64,000 bases of DNA, taken from the NCBI RefSeq assembly GCF_016859285.1, contig NC_053414.1:6935517-6999516 (forward strand). The letters are read 5' to 3'. Both the position numbers and the translations under genes were made by a program. Each line of letters begins with the position of its first letter. Position 1 is the first letter of the stretch. Positions 46,899-64,000 of this stretch are shown here, piece by piece. Source of the stretch: Xiphias gladius. Its lineage: Eukaryota; Chordata; Actinopteri; Istiophoriformes; Xiphiidae. The notes beneath the pieces are model-generated. The model ran no database searches, had not been told where the DNA came from, and saw only the letters and a program-made list of their open reading frames with translations.

Positions 46899-47340
46899 AC
46901 GCACACTCAGTTACCAGTTTATTAGGTACACCTAGCTAAAACCAATCCAGTCTACTACAACAGTGCTGCAATAAAACCTACCTTCATGACAGTTATAAAG
47001 TTCAGTTTCAGAGAGGTGCTGATTCAACTGTATGGTCATTTTGGAGAATGTAGTCTTCCATGCAGTTGAATTGTATTGGGTTATACCAACAGGTGTTTGT
47101 ATTATTTCGTCCACCCCGACTATATCAAGCAGAAGCAGCCCTCTATATAATGCAGTACAGTTCAACAGCACCATAAACTGCAGCCTCCAAAATGATCGTA
47201 CAGGTGAATCAAAACCTCTGTGAAAGAGTTTGAAAAAACAAAAACAAAACTAAACATTTATTGCAGGGCTTTTGGGTTAGACTGCATTAGTTGCTGCTAG
47301 TAGACTGCTAGCTTTACCTAATAAACTGCCAACTGAGCGT
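46899..47340 (+). repeat. TTTATTAGGTACACCT foldback (MITE-like) element with inverted ends
   Basis: Left end ACGCACACTCAGTTACCAGT TTATTAGGTA; right end TACCTAATAAACTGCCAACT GAGCGT is its imperfect inverted repeat. Inner arms also mirror (TTGGAGAATG.. and ..CCTCCAAAATGATC; TGCAATAAAACC and ..TTTATTGCAGGGCT). A fragment is at 31300-31425. Confidence 0.7.
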
Positions 47341-48283
47341 ATGTCCTATATAAAATAATAATAATTCCTGATACTGGGATGTGATTCCCCTTCGTCATGA
47401 TCCGGATCACAAATGTGTGAAATCCGCCTTTATTTCATCGGTCTCTCTTTTTCGACATCTCCTTTAGGACCAGTACATATCTAATAAAGGAAATCAGTCA
47501 GAAGTGATGGACTTGACCTGGATTCAACTCTAGTGCACTTCATAATTAGAACAAGTGTCTAATATTTCCTAAAACCAAACAACAACAAAGAACACATGGG
47601 AAATGATGGTATGACAGTTACGTGCACACTGTCGTGTGCAGTTTTGTCATTGGTTGAGCAGGTATTTTAGAGATTTTGAATGATAAACTTTTATGATTGC
47701 ACGTGTTTAGCATGTTGGAAAAAGTAATCAGAGAGTATTGTCTAGCCCATCCTACAACAACAGACGTAACACATGAATTCATAAAGGAATATTCTAATTT
47801 TACAAATAAATAACACCTTTCTTTCCTGGTTGAGTAGCTCATACAAAATCTAAGTGTTATGTACAAAGAAGCAGAAAACACAGACGTCATGGAGTCAAAC
47901 ACGACGCCTTTCAAAGAGGTTAGAAAAAGAGGTTTTCAAGTATTCAAGTACTGGTGATAAAATCAAAATTGATTAGTTAAAACCTGCTAAAGGAGAAAAC
48001 AAAAGAAATGTTACAAAATGTACATTTGACCTTTTGTAGGAATAATAAATCAGATTTAACTTACCAGTAACAAACAATACTGATTAAAACACATTCACTG
48101 CTGCCTTCATTATAATTTCTACTGTTGTTTAAAGGATGGTCAGTCACAACAACAGCAACAACCAAAAATCAGAAGAATGTCCCGTCAAAAATGGCGTAAC
48201 GGCTACTTCAGCCAGTCCACATTACAGGCAACCTCCATGCTTGATTTTTGAACTTCACAAACTAAATCTTAACAATAAATATT
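47341..48283. other. no gene seen
   Basis: AT-rich sequence between two repeat elements. The 98-aa minus frame at 47618-47914 has no recognisable feature. Confidence 0.45.
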
Positions 48284-48645
48284 GAAATTAGAGCTGCAAC
48301 GATTAATTGATTAGTTGATTAACAGAAAATGCAGAGGCAACTATTCTGACAATCAAATCATCGTTTTTTTAAGCAAAAATGTCATAATGTGACAGTTCCA
48401 GCTCCTCAAATGTAAGGATTTAATACTTCTCTCTGTCGTACATGACAGTTACTGAATGTCTTTGGGTTTTGGACTGTTGGTCGGAAAAAAAGACATTTGC
48501 TCTAGCAAATTTTTAAAGTGCATTTTTCACTTCTTTTTTTTTTTTTTCCACATTTTATGGACAAAACAGTTTATCCAATTTATTGACAATACGATCGGCA
48601 GTTTGATCTACAATGAAAACAGTTAGTTACAGCTCTAATTGAAAT
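48284..48645 (+). repeat. 'GCAACGATTAATCGATTA' family dispersed repeat, copy 2
   Basis: Begins ATTAGAGCTGCAACGATTAA and ends AGTTACAGCTCTAATT, so the ends are inverted repeats. The inner segment TCTTTGGGTTTTGGACTGTT is diagnostic. It lies in the 3' flank of sun2. Confidence 0.75.
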
Positions 48646-48652
48646 TCATTTA

Positions 48653-48686
48653 AAATGGCTGTGTCCAAAACTGGACACAGCCATTT
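48653..48686. other. perfect 15-bp hairpin
   Basis: AAATGGCTGTGTCCA, loop AAAC, then the exact reverse complement. It lies 7 bp after the repeat ending at 48645 and about 780 nt downstream of the sun2 stop, within a possible 3' UTR if the minus-strand AATAAA near 48580 is used. Confidence 0.85.
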
Positions 48687-49461
48687 AGAAATAAGCTTTT
48701 CTAACTTCATTAATAACACTTCATCACTTATGTGCTGTGGCAGGAAGCCTCGAGGCGCATGATTGCAACCAGTTGCAGTTGGTTCAGATCCCAGGACCGT
48801 CTGTGGAAATCTACATCAGCAAAGTGGAGGAGAAACTCTTACCCTCCTTTCATTTGTTAGAGTAACATTAAAGACTGTGTTTAACACTCAACTGCTCCGG
48901 TGCAGCTTCTCATTGGCAAAATGTAAAGAAATGTGGTTTGCCGGGGATCTCCCAGGTGGGATTGTGTGCTGTGCGGATGTGAAGCGGGAAATACCTGATA
49001 AATAGCAATAATAATTAATAATGACAAAAGTTCAAAAATTATTTTGTGGCACGCTCATATGACTGAAAGCATATCGTTTCCAGAACTCTATGCTCCCCAA
49101 TTTTTTTACTAGGTAGATTTTTGGTTTTTAGAAACATACTTTACACTTCATTCTGTACACTTATTCAAAGCCAAGTGTGCACTTCAACTTGTGCATAAAA
49201 AAAACCTCCTGTGATTTCTGTCACATTAACATTAAGCAGATTAAAAAACAACAACAAAAAAAAAAAAAAAAACAGCAAAACCTGCTGACACACAGGAGTG
49301 ACATTAGTCAACACAAAACATTTTTTCAGTAGCATTTTGCCTGAAGCCAGATCAGACCACCAATTTGAGTTGTACATTTAAGAAAAAACAAAAAACGTGT
49401 GCATTTCGTATGCACATTCTGATGTGTTGGAACGAGCCGTCACATTGCCGTCGGGTGGATC

Positions 49462-55800
<6,339 letters not shown>

Positions 55801-56312
55801 GACTGAAAGACACAGAGAGAGAAATAATAAGATATGATTTATCATTTTTACATGGCTCCTTAAACTGCAGGATGCCTCCTGCAGGAGGTGGTCAATAGAA
55901 TACCATAAGATACACATCATGATTTAAATTGCTACTGTGTCTACAAGAGACACAGTTTCAAAATATATATGTTTCAAATTGTATGTTCATATTTATGACG
56001 TTAAACACATATTGAGAAAAATATACTTTTCCATCATTTACTGACAAAATGTATCAGAAAGAATCAATCTTTCCTCGAAAAATAACCCCAAACAACAACA
56101 AACTTCAACTACTTCAACTAAATGTAGACTTTTATTTTTTTTGCTCAAAAACAACTTTACTCTGAAAATTCAGATTCCATCCCATCCCTAAGTGGTTTAC
56201 ACAGATTGCTCTTGCAGTTCCAGATAAACTAAGGAGATGCCCAACACACCATCACCAACTAGGAAGGCTTACATAAGCATATGATGATCAATCATTGTGT
56301 ATTTTATGTAGA

Positions 56313-56314
<2 letters not shown>

Positions 56315-56380
<66 letters not shown>
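56315..56380. repeat. (CA)n microsatellite
   Basis: About 33 CA units in the long first intron of sun2. Confidence 0.98.
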
Positions 56381-56383
<3 letters not shown>

Positions 56384-56427
56384 AAAATATGGGTCATGAA
56401 AGTGTAATCATTTCGTCTGCCGTTAGA

Positions 56428-56795
56428 AGATGGTTGGGCTTTAACTAATTCTTACTTTTAGTATCAATCAATCTGCCACATACATTTTCTCAATGAATCA
56501 TTTGGTCTATAAAAAATGAGAAAACAGTGAAAGAAAACCATCACAATATCCTAGGGCCCAGGGTGGCTCATCAAATCTCTTGTTTTTGTGATCAGTCCAA
56601 AACCCAATAATATTCAATCCAGTATAAGACCAAGGAAAATGACAGATTTTCACATTTGAGAACCTGGAACTGTGAAAATCTTGTCATTTTTGCTTGAAAA
56701 ATGACTTAAATGATTTGTCAATTATCAAAAGAGTTGCAAATAAGTTTCTGTCAACTGAATCATCGATTAATTGACTAATCACTGTAGTTCTGACA
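56428..56795 (+). repeat. 'GCAACGATTAATCGATTA' family dispersed repeat, copy 3
   Basis: GGGCTTTAACTAATTCTTAC at one end and GATTAATTGACTAATCACTG TAGTTCTGAC at the other, with CCTAGGGCCCAGGGTGGCTC, AGTCCAAAACCCAATAATAT and CACATTTGAGAACCTGGAAC inside. It is in reverse order relative to copy 2 for the inner segments. Confidence 0.6.
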
Positions 56796-59700
56796 GAGAC
56801 ACTTTCGTAGCAACATCTTATGTAATGGTAGCACACTAGTTAGTAGCAGCAGTGGTAGACAATAGTCACAGCAGCAGTTACAAAAGTCATATGTCAGTTT
56901 AAGTAGCAGTGGTAATAGTAGCAGATGCAGCAGTAGCAGTATAAGCACTGGCTAAAAGTGGTACCAGTACCAGCAGTGATAGTAGTAATACTAGCAGTAA
57001 GTCTCTGACAGATTCTCTCTTGGTTAATCTCAGCCACCTGTAATCCAACTAATCTTCAGGAGCCTTCCTCCTGCTCAAACACTGAGATTTACAAAGCATA
57101 AAAAAAAAAAAAAAAACGTTCCAAACGCACAAATAAATGCATTTGAACACACCATCTTAAAGAACAAAGACAGACACAGTTAGCATGCTATGGCACAGAC
57201 ACATTCAGAGTACAGATGGGACAAAACAATACTGCAGAGTGACAAAAACACCTGCGAATGCAGCATACCTTAACTGACCCGGCATACTTAAAGTGAAGAA
57301 AAACCCAGAGAAAGTAGCACAGTTTAACACAAGGCGAAGCAGATGAGGAGAGCGGAGAGACCAACCTGATTTCATCGGCTTTATCTCATGGTCATGTTTG
57401 TTAGAAAGTATATGCCGGTTTAACTTTCCGAAACTCTACCATCACAAACATTATGTAACAGGCATCTTAAACCGAGCAATCTGATTGGACAAGGATGTGT
57501 TCTTACAGTGCGGATAATTAGCATAAACCGCAGCTCACAGGCTTAACTACTTGTGGTGCTTACTCCTCTGGTAAGGAATGTTTCGTGTTTACTCTGCTTT
57601 GCCCAGAATTACATTAAATGTAACTGGCTTCAGCCTGCAGACAACAGGTGCCTGTAACTAATCCATGTTAAATTACTATTTCAAGACTGCCGTACGCAGA
57701 GGGTCCAAGTATCGTTTCATTTGACTCCGAGTCAACTGTCTCTCTTACTATAGGACACTGATCAGTTCATGTGACCAGCTTCAGATATACTTTTCTTAAT
57801 TTTCCTCTTATATCTGACTTCCATGTGGAGAGAACAGGTAAAAAAAAAAAAAAAAAAAAGACGAGAAATATGCAGTAACATGAAGCAGATTCTAATGTGC
57901 TGGCTAGGGTCCATATCATTGTGACATCGGGGAGCTCATGCATATTCATCATCAGGAAGAAATGTAACATTTCTGCTTTGGTTCTCCATTTGTGCAACTA
58001 AACAAGGGTTACTAGACAAAGTGGCCATTTGAGGTAAGATTTTAGAAAGTGATAGGATTTTCAAAATTATAAATGATTAGTTTAGTCACTAAACAAGCAG
58101 CTAATCTGTTCTATGACAACCACCTCTGCTAGAGTCTCCATTTATTTGACTCCACACATCTGAAAATCCAGCAGCCTTTGGATTCTGCGCGGCGATCCGG
58201 TCTTGTAACATTACAGCATATCCAGCATCCTTCTGTGCCTGCTATCCCATGACAAAAAGACTTGGAAGAACTAACCTGGTGACAGTTTGAATTAATCTTC
58301 TGATATAGTTAGCCGGGGACAGGACTACATCAGCGCAGTAGCTAACTCATGCTACCGAAAAGAGCCACAGAGGATGACAGAAAGGGAAGCTGTAGCTGTT
58401 TGTACCCAGCAGATACAGACAGGAAGTCAGTGTGACAGCACAGACGCACATAGAAACCTCCACTCCCTAAAAGAGGGAAGAAGCTCAATGTTCAAAAATT
58501 TGATTATTGCACTCTTGCACAGCTCAGATGTTTTTCCCACTAACACCTTCTTCAGTACACATGCTCAACTTTACTACCATAATTTTCCACATCTTATTCT
58601 TTAATTCTACCTTCCTCCACTGGCTCTGTGCAAGCAACTGTTGGAACAGAGTAAATGAGGGGAATTTTTTAGTCTCACAGAAAAATTTGGGCTGACCGAC
58701 TGAGAAGAGCAAAGAGGTCAGAACATCACCAAACTGTGCTGACGCTATAAACAGGCAATAATAACAACAACACATATGACTATGCCTAACAGCAGTCCAT
58801 TGCCAGCGATAGTAGACAGACCTTCTCTGTTAACTGTAAGTAAGAACCACACACTGTCACTGAAACACTGACACTGAAATTTCTACAGCAGCTGCAAACC
58901 ATCCGTAAGTGATGTCTTATCCTCCAAAAACACAAAGTGGTATATTACAGTTGTTTCTTCACTCAATTCATGTTTTCACTATGCCACACTGGAGCAGTGA
59001 TAACAGTTATGTTAGCTGCTAGTTCTCTGCTGAGAATCTATGTATTTATTGTAACTCTCGCTTTCGTGTCTGTCCAATCAATAGGCTGTTTATGTGAATG
59101 GTTTCTTGCATTTTCAATTTGGATATTAGCCTCTGACATTCGTATCCTTGGAGATTTTCACTACAGGCCATGGTAGACTTAGCATAAATTACTTCATAAG
59201 TGACATTGCAGGAAGCAAGTATTAAGAAGCTCATTGACCAAAGATTTTACTCTTTAATTTTCCTTAGCAAGTTTGATTATCAAGGATTAAAGGAAAAGAG
59301 GACGTGGCTGCTGAACTGTGGATAGTGAGATATTTAACACTGCTATCGGACACAACCCTCAAGTTTTAACGATAGTATTTCAAAAACTGATAGACTGTTT
59401 TTTGTTTTTTTTAAATTACAACATGCTTTGAAACCATTTTGCAGACCCAAAGATCACAAATATTTTGACTCCAGAGCAACAACAGCCGCTATCTGTAATT
59501 GAGCAAACAAACGTCTCCCTTTCACAAAGTTATGGTAGCATTTCTTTCTTCATAGCACGTCAAGAGGCTTTAGCTAAGAGTGTAGAGAAGGGAGCAGTTT
59601 GTACTTTAATTTCCTCAAATCCTCCCTTCCACTTTAAATGGCATCTCAGTGCAGCCTAGCACAGCACTTTCCCCTCCTTAACATACCAACCCCCCACCTT

Positions 59701-62700
59701 ATTCGAGCAGAGAACACCCATGCACAAAGCCATTTCTCCTCCTTTGTTTTATTTGACAATTATTCCCACTGAAATACTGTAGAAATGTTTGATTGGACCA
59801 CACATTCTTCTATAGCTATACCCTCTTTGTTTCTAGCTAACCATCCTATCCACTTAGTCTAGAAAACAAGTTACATCTTACAATCATGTGCAGAAAGAGA
59901 CAAAAGGTGCTTTTCATGCAGCGTAGGAAGCACTAACCCTCTGAACCATGTGACATATACAGCTACACTTCGAATGAACAGTTAACCTGACTTGCCAGCC
60001 TTTATCATGAAGGACAGCAGTAGAGAAGCACATTACATATAACTTTGTATGTCAGGTATTGTCAGTGATGTGCCCACAGGAAGTGAATTAGCAAAACTCG
60101 AAAGTGAAACTGTCTCCTGAACAGTAGTGAGCTGCCTTAGTCATCCCTTTCGTATCCCACATCCCCTTACAGAATTTATTGGTAATTAATGAATGTATCA
60201 ACAAATATAAGTGAAATTCTCTTGGGCTTATGAGCACTGCTTACTACAAGTTGGACCCACTCTGGTGACTTATCAGCAGTATTAATTTAAAACTGGCCAA
60301 AACAACTGATACACACAAACAAACATATTTTGTCCAACCACAAGTCCAAAAACCAAAGATATTCAGTTCACAATTACAGTGGAAACTGCTTTCACCCTGA
60401 TTTTTCAGATTAGGCTTGGAGCTGGAGAGGGCCAGAGCGCAGTTTATGTTATTTTATCTTTAAATCAGTAAGAAGCGGAGCTGTCTATTTCATTACTTAA
60501 TGTTCATTTAAGAAATATACAAATGCAAATTAGATTAAATTAAATAAAATCTACATGAAAAATAATAAAAAAGAAAACTTAAACTTAATCAAACTCTGAG
60601 GGAGCAGAGGTCAATTGTGGTGATGGTTTTTTGCTCAGGGCTGGGCAAGGTGCTGTAACTGTTCCAGTATCCTGACCACTGCCACTGGCAGGGCACAGAC
60701 AACGAAGGAAAATGACATGGGAGCAGAAGAGCAGAGAGGAATGACAGGAAAAAGGAGAGAAATAGCTAGAGCAGACAGATTGCGACAAAGGCACCGGGAG
60801 GGTGGAGAGAAAGGTAGAGAAAGGTGGAGAAAGACAGCGAGCAGCACAACAAAAATGAAAAGCCTGAACGGTGGACAAAGGGATAAAATAACAAAGGGGA
60901 GGAAAGATGAAACACAGGAACGTGTGGGAGAAATTTTAGAATCAAATCACATGAGGGAAAATGTGTAAAACACTGTTGCGGGGTTTAAAAGCCAGCAAGG
61001 GAGAGGGAGAGAAAAAGTGCCGGAATTAAAGGCTTGGGGGGGGTTGATATAAAAAAATGAAAACATTGGGAAGGAGCGGGCAAAGAAAGGAATGCAGAGA
61101 ATCAGTCTCCACAAACCAAAAACTAACTCGCAAACGCTGTAATACTGTGGCTAACCTGATAGTGCCAGTGTAATATTTCTCAGACATACAGAGCAGATGA
61201 GTCATCTGTGTGTACTGGCTTTAGAGAAATTAACCCAAGGCCTTTTTAAGTAGAAGGGGAAAACACTAACTGCGGTCATTTAAGTTGAGCAGCTACATAA
61301 TAAGGTCTGTTTTTATCAACATGAACCAGATGCTTCCATTGCGTTCTCAGTCTCTCTTTCTGTTTCCCTATTCCTTGGACGCCTTACTGCATGTTGGTTT
61401 TCAAGAAGGCTAACAGTAGTGCTGGTGAATATGGCCAAATCTGAGATCTCCTGGAAAGAACTTCCAAAAGGTACAGAGCCTTTGTTATCCGGGACCCTCA
61501 GCTGTCTGAGGATCTCAGACAGGCAAAATGTCTTATTGTGGAACAGTATCTGCTTCCATAGAGAATACAACAGTTCTTACATTTTAACAACTTAAGTAAA
61601 GAGTATGATAACTCCTGATTTCTTTCTGATCTCCTTTTGTGAGAGACTTTTGGTGATATTCTATTTTAAGTCTTTAAATGAAACAACAAATCTGCATGTC
61701 AAAGTAAGTCTACAATAACTTAATTACCATAACTCTTGCATTTTTAGCTGATACATATCAAGATTCAAGAACAATATGGTTCCACTGAAAACACGCTGCT
61801 GCTACATTAACACTAAGCTCTCTGTTGAAACAAACACAAAATGAAGCGTATCAAAGTTACCAAGTTGAGACCTGCCAAAGGACTGCAAATAAAAATTAGC
61901 TTTAAGCTAATCCTGGTACAGTAAATCAACCGGTGGTATTTATGTTTAACATTGTTTGTAGTCCACTAGAAAGAAGTGAAATACATAATTGAAATGTTCA
62001 GGCCACTAGTCCTTAAGGCCAATCGGATGCATCTGATAATATTTAACTTAATAGAGTCTAATCCCAAACCGACTTACGCCGTTGAATATTAATTTTTCAC
62101 AAACTTGCTGTACTGAAAATGTGAAGCCCTTAAGTTTAAAACAAAAACACACACACACTCTCATCCTAACTTCAGCTCCAGCTCAGCTTTTCAGGACACA
62201 CTGTCTGAAGCCCACAATAAATAAATGACCCCTGGTAGTCCCTGGATGCCCTTTGGGATCTCTTGGCCTAGATCATCCAATTACAGAAAAAGAACTGGCC
62301 ATTGTTGTTTAGTTACCACCCCTAGCTTATCCTAGCAGTGCACTTTCACTAGTTAAAAGACGATAACGTTAATACCACGGCATGCTCTAGTGACACAGCA
62401 TGGTCTTGTTTTGCTTTTGACAGACGTGACATGGTCGGTTCAGTAAAAATACTGTAACCTACTGGAGCAATGTAAGTTAAAATATATATATATATATTTA
62501 CAATTTAATAATACTGCATAAAATAATAGTTACACGAAGTTCTAGCTGCTTCGCGCTTTAGTTTATCCTTGTAAAATTCTTTTAAAGTAGTCGTTAACTT
62601 AGCTAACCCAGCTTTGAAAATATACAAAAACCCGCCTACACGATACACTTAGCGTCAGCGCCTCCATTAAGTGGCAACTGATGGGTTTAACAGTAATTTT

Positions 62701-63029
62701 AACATTTAAGCAGCCCAGTCAGTCGTTGGGCGTTTTTTTTTTTTTGTTTTTTTTTTTGGAAAGTGATCATGAAATGTAACCAGCTAGCGTCAACGGTTTC
62801 CACCGGGCTTTACACAAATGAATAAACGTTAGTCCATCGATGCAGCAGTCAATCAACCGACAAAACAGCATCCCGAAGTAGAACATAGAGATGCACACTG
62901 GACAACGGTACGCGAAAAAAAAAAAAAAAAAAAAATCTGTTTTCTTTTTGTTTGTTGTTTTAAATTTATGGTTAAGTGACCATCATTCAACATGAGTTGG
63001 ACTCGGCCAACTCGGTGTCCTTAACTTAC

Positions 63030-63380
63030 CCCGTTACGTTGCGAGGTCTGTCGCAGTTGAACAAAAACACCAAGCCGTCCGACCGACAGCCAGGCTGCCG
63101 AACTGTCAAAATTCTCTGCCAGGAAACGATAATACTCTCTCCAGCCCTGACGACCACCAAGAGTCGTTTTAAAGAGACATGTCGCCCTCCGTTCAACTCT
63201 GACAGTGTCCCAGCACAGCGGCTCAACTACGGATGGAGTCCCGTAAGTTTAGTGTGGAGCAGGGGTGGTTTAACTTTAGGCTGAGGCACCGAGACGGACG
63301 GACGCTTGCCGTCGCCGCTACAAATATTGACTGTAGCATAGTCAAGCTAGCAGAACGAACGCAAAGACTTCCGGCACTGG
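63030..63380 (-). other. sun2: proposed sun2 non-coding exon 1 and promoter
   Basis: Relatively GC- and CpG-rich block on the minus strand ending CAACGTAACGGG|GTAAGT at 63030. It is the nearest promoter-like block upstream of the sun2 start. The transcription start is not located; no TATA is seen. Confidence 0.45.
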
Positions 63381-63436
63381 TTTGCTAAAATAAAAGTTCA
63401 GCGTTACGGCTCCGATTCGGTGGATTTGTTTCACCG

Positions 63437-63462
63437 TTCTTCTTCTTCTTCTTCTTCTTCTT
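63437..63462. repeat. (TTC)n microsatellite
   Basis: About eight TTC units, followed by TTATTAATATTATTATTATC. The remaining 63470-64000 is AT-rich with no supported gene. Confidence 0.9.
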
Positions 63463-64000
63463 ATTAATATTATTATTATCATAGAATAGGAAACTATAAA
63501 AAAAAGAGAGGGGGGTTGCAAATACCACAGCTGAAAACAACACAACAGTACGAAAAAGCGAAGACTGAAGCTACACCCCTTTTGACATAATAAGCTAACA
63601 TCAAGCAAAAAACCCACAGTATCCTGTACCCTCTTTTACTGATGCCAATGTTTCGGATCGTACATTTCTATATTTGAATTTTATATTTGTTTTGTATTTT
63701 AAAAACTTACTTAAGTTTGTTACATGTTTTTTTATTTCCTCACCACTGCTGTTCCATAAATTCACCCTTTTAAACGAAATACAATGATTTTTTTTATATT
63801 GGTCCTCCCAATTTGTTATTTTAAACATGCAAATTCCTCTCAAACCCTATTGACTTTTTTTTTTAAGTTATAATTGTTTTGACCATATACATTATATGAT
63901 GCCTTTCCAAAGCCTTTCATTTAAGTAGCTTCGTTTATAATTCTAATGGCTCTCTTTTGAAATATGTATTTGTGCTACATTGATAATATCACCATGAAAT

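Larger units (their letters stand above)
55803..63029 (-). other. sun2: proposed sun2 intron 1 (7.2 kb)
   Basis: Runs from donor GTAAGT (minus 63029-63024) to the acceptor CTTTCAG at 55803. Besides the CA array, the repeat at 56428-56795 and scattered GTAGTAGCAG runs (56820-57000) I see no gene. Frames up to 97 aa at 58300-61600 are unsupported. Confidence 0.45.

Overview
This is vertebrate nuclear DNA, almost certainly from a ray-finned (teleost, probably percomorph) fish. The genes are split by GT-AG introns. Long (CA)n/(TG)n arrays are common, and several short foldback repeats of kinds typical of teleost genomes recur. All recognisable proteins are vertebrate orthologues. No bacterial, viral or CRISPR-type locus is visible. 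Exon limits below come from reading frames, splice signals and remembered family sequences; no alignment was run.

Layout. (1) 1-5498: repeats and the probable 3' UTR of mpst. (2) 5499-10606, minus strand: mpst, 3-mercaptopyruvate sulfurtransferase, two coding exons. (3) 11656-13239, plus: rps19bp1 (AROS), four exons, divergent from mpst. (4) 14666-20405, plus: an apolipoprotein L-family gene, nine coding exons plus a duplicated, nonsense-containing copy of exon 2. (5) about 21650-26575, plus: atf4, with a TATA promoter, two upstream ORFs and three coding exons ending in a bZIP domain. (6) 26576-36700: a gene-poor 10 kb stretch of repeats. (7) about 36720-40343, plus: a HIT-superfamily protein that looks like two fused HIT units. 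(8) 42447-44109, minus: a class A (rhodopsin-like) GPCR, two coding exons. (9) 44480-49461: gene-poor. (10) 49462-55800, minus, with a proposed non-coding first exon ending at 63030: sun2, an inner-nuclear-membrane LINC-complex protein, 15 coding exons. (11) 63400-64000: AT-rich flank.

The neighbourhood of mpst, an APOL-family gene, rps19bp1, atf4 and sun2 matches genes of human 22q12-q13, so this is a conserved vertebrate linkage group rather than a functional operon. The genes act in separate processes: sulfur/H2S metabolism, nucleolar SIRT1/RPS19 regulation, lipid or membrane binding, the integrated stress response, nucleotide chemistry, signalling, and nucleus-cytoskeleton coupling.

The most notable observations are: the atf4 uORF2, whose start codon lies five bases before a splice donor, so that its reading frame depends on splicing; a 113-bp TG array 13 nt upstream of a sun2 splice acceptor; the duplicated apol exon carrying tandem stops (a poison-exon candidate); and the double-HIT protein with a dead first unit, a degenerate triad in the second and an in-frame upstream start that would add a basic, presequence-like N-terminus.
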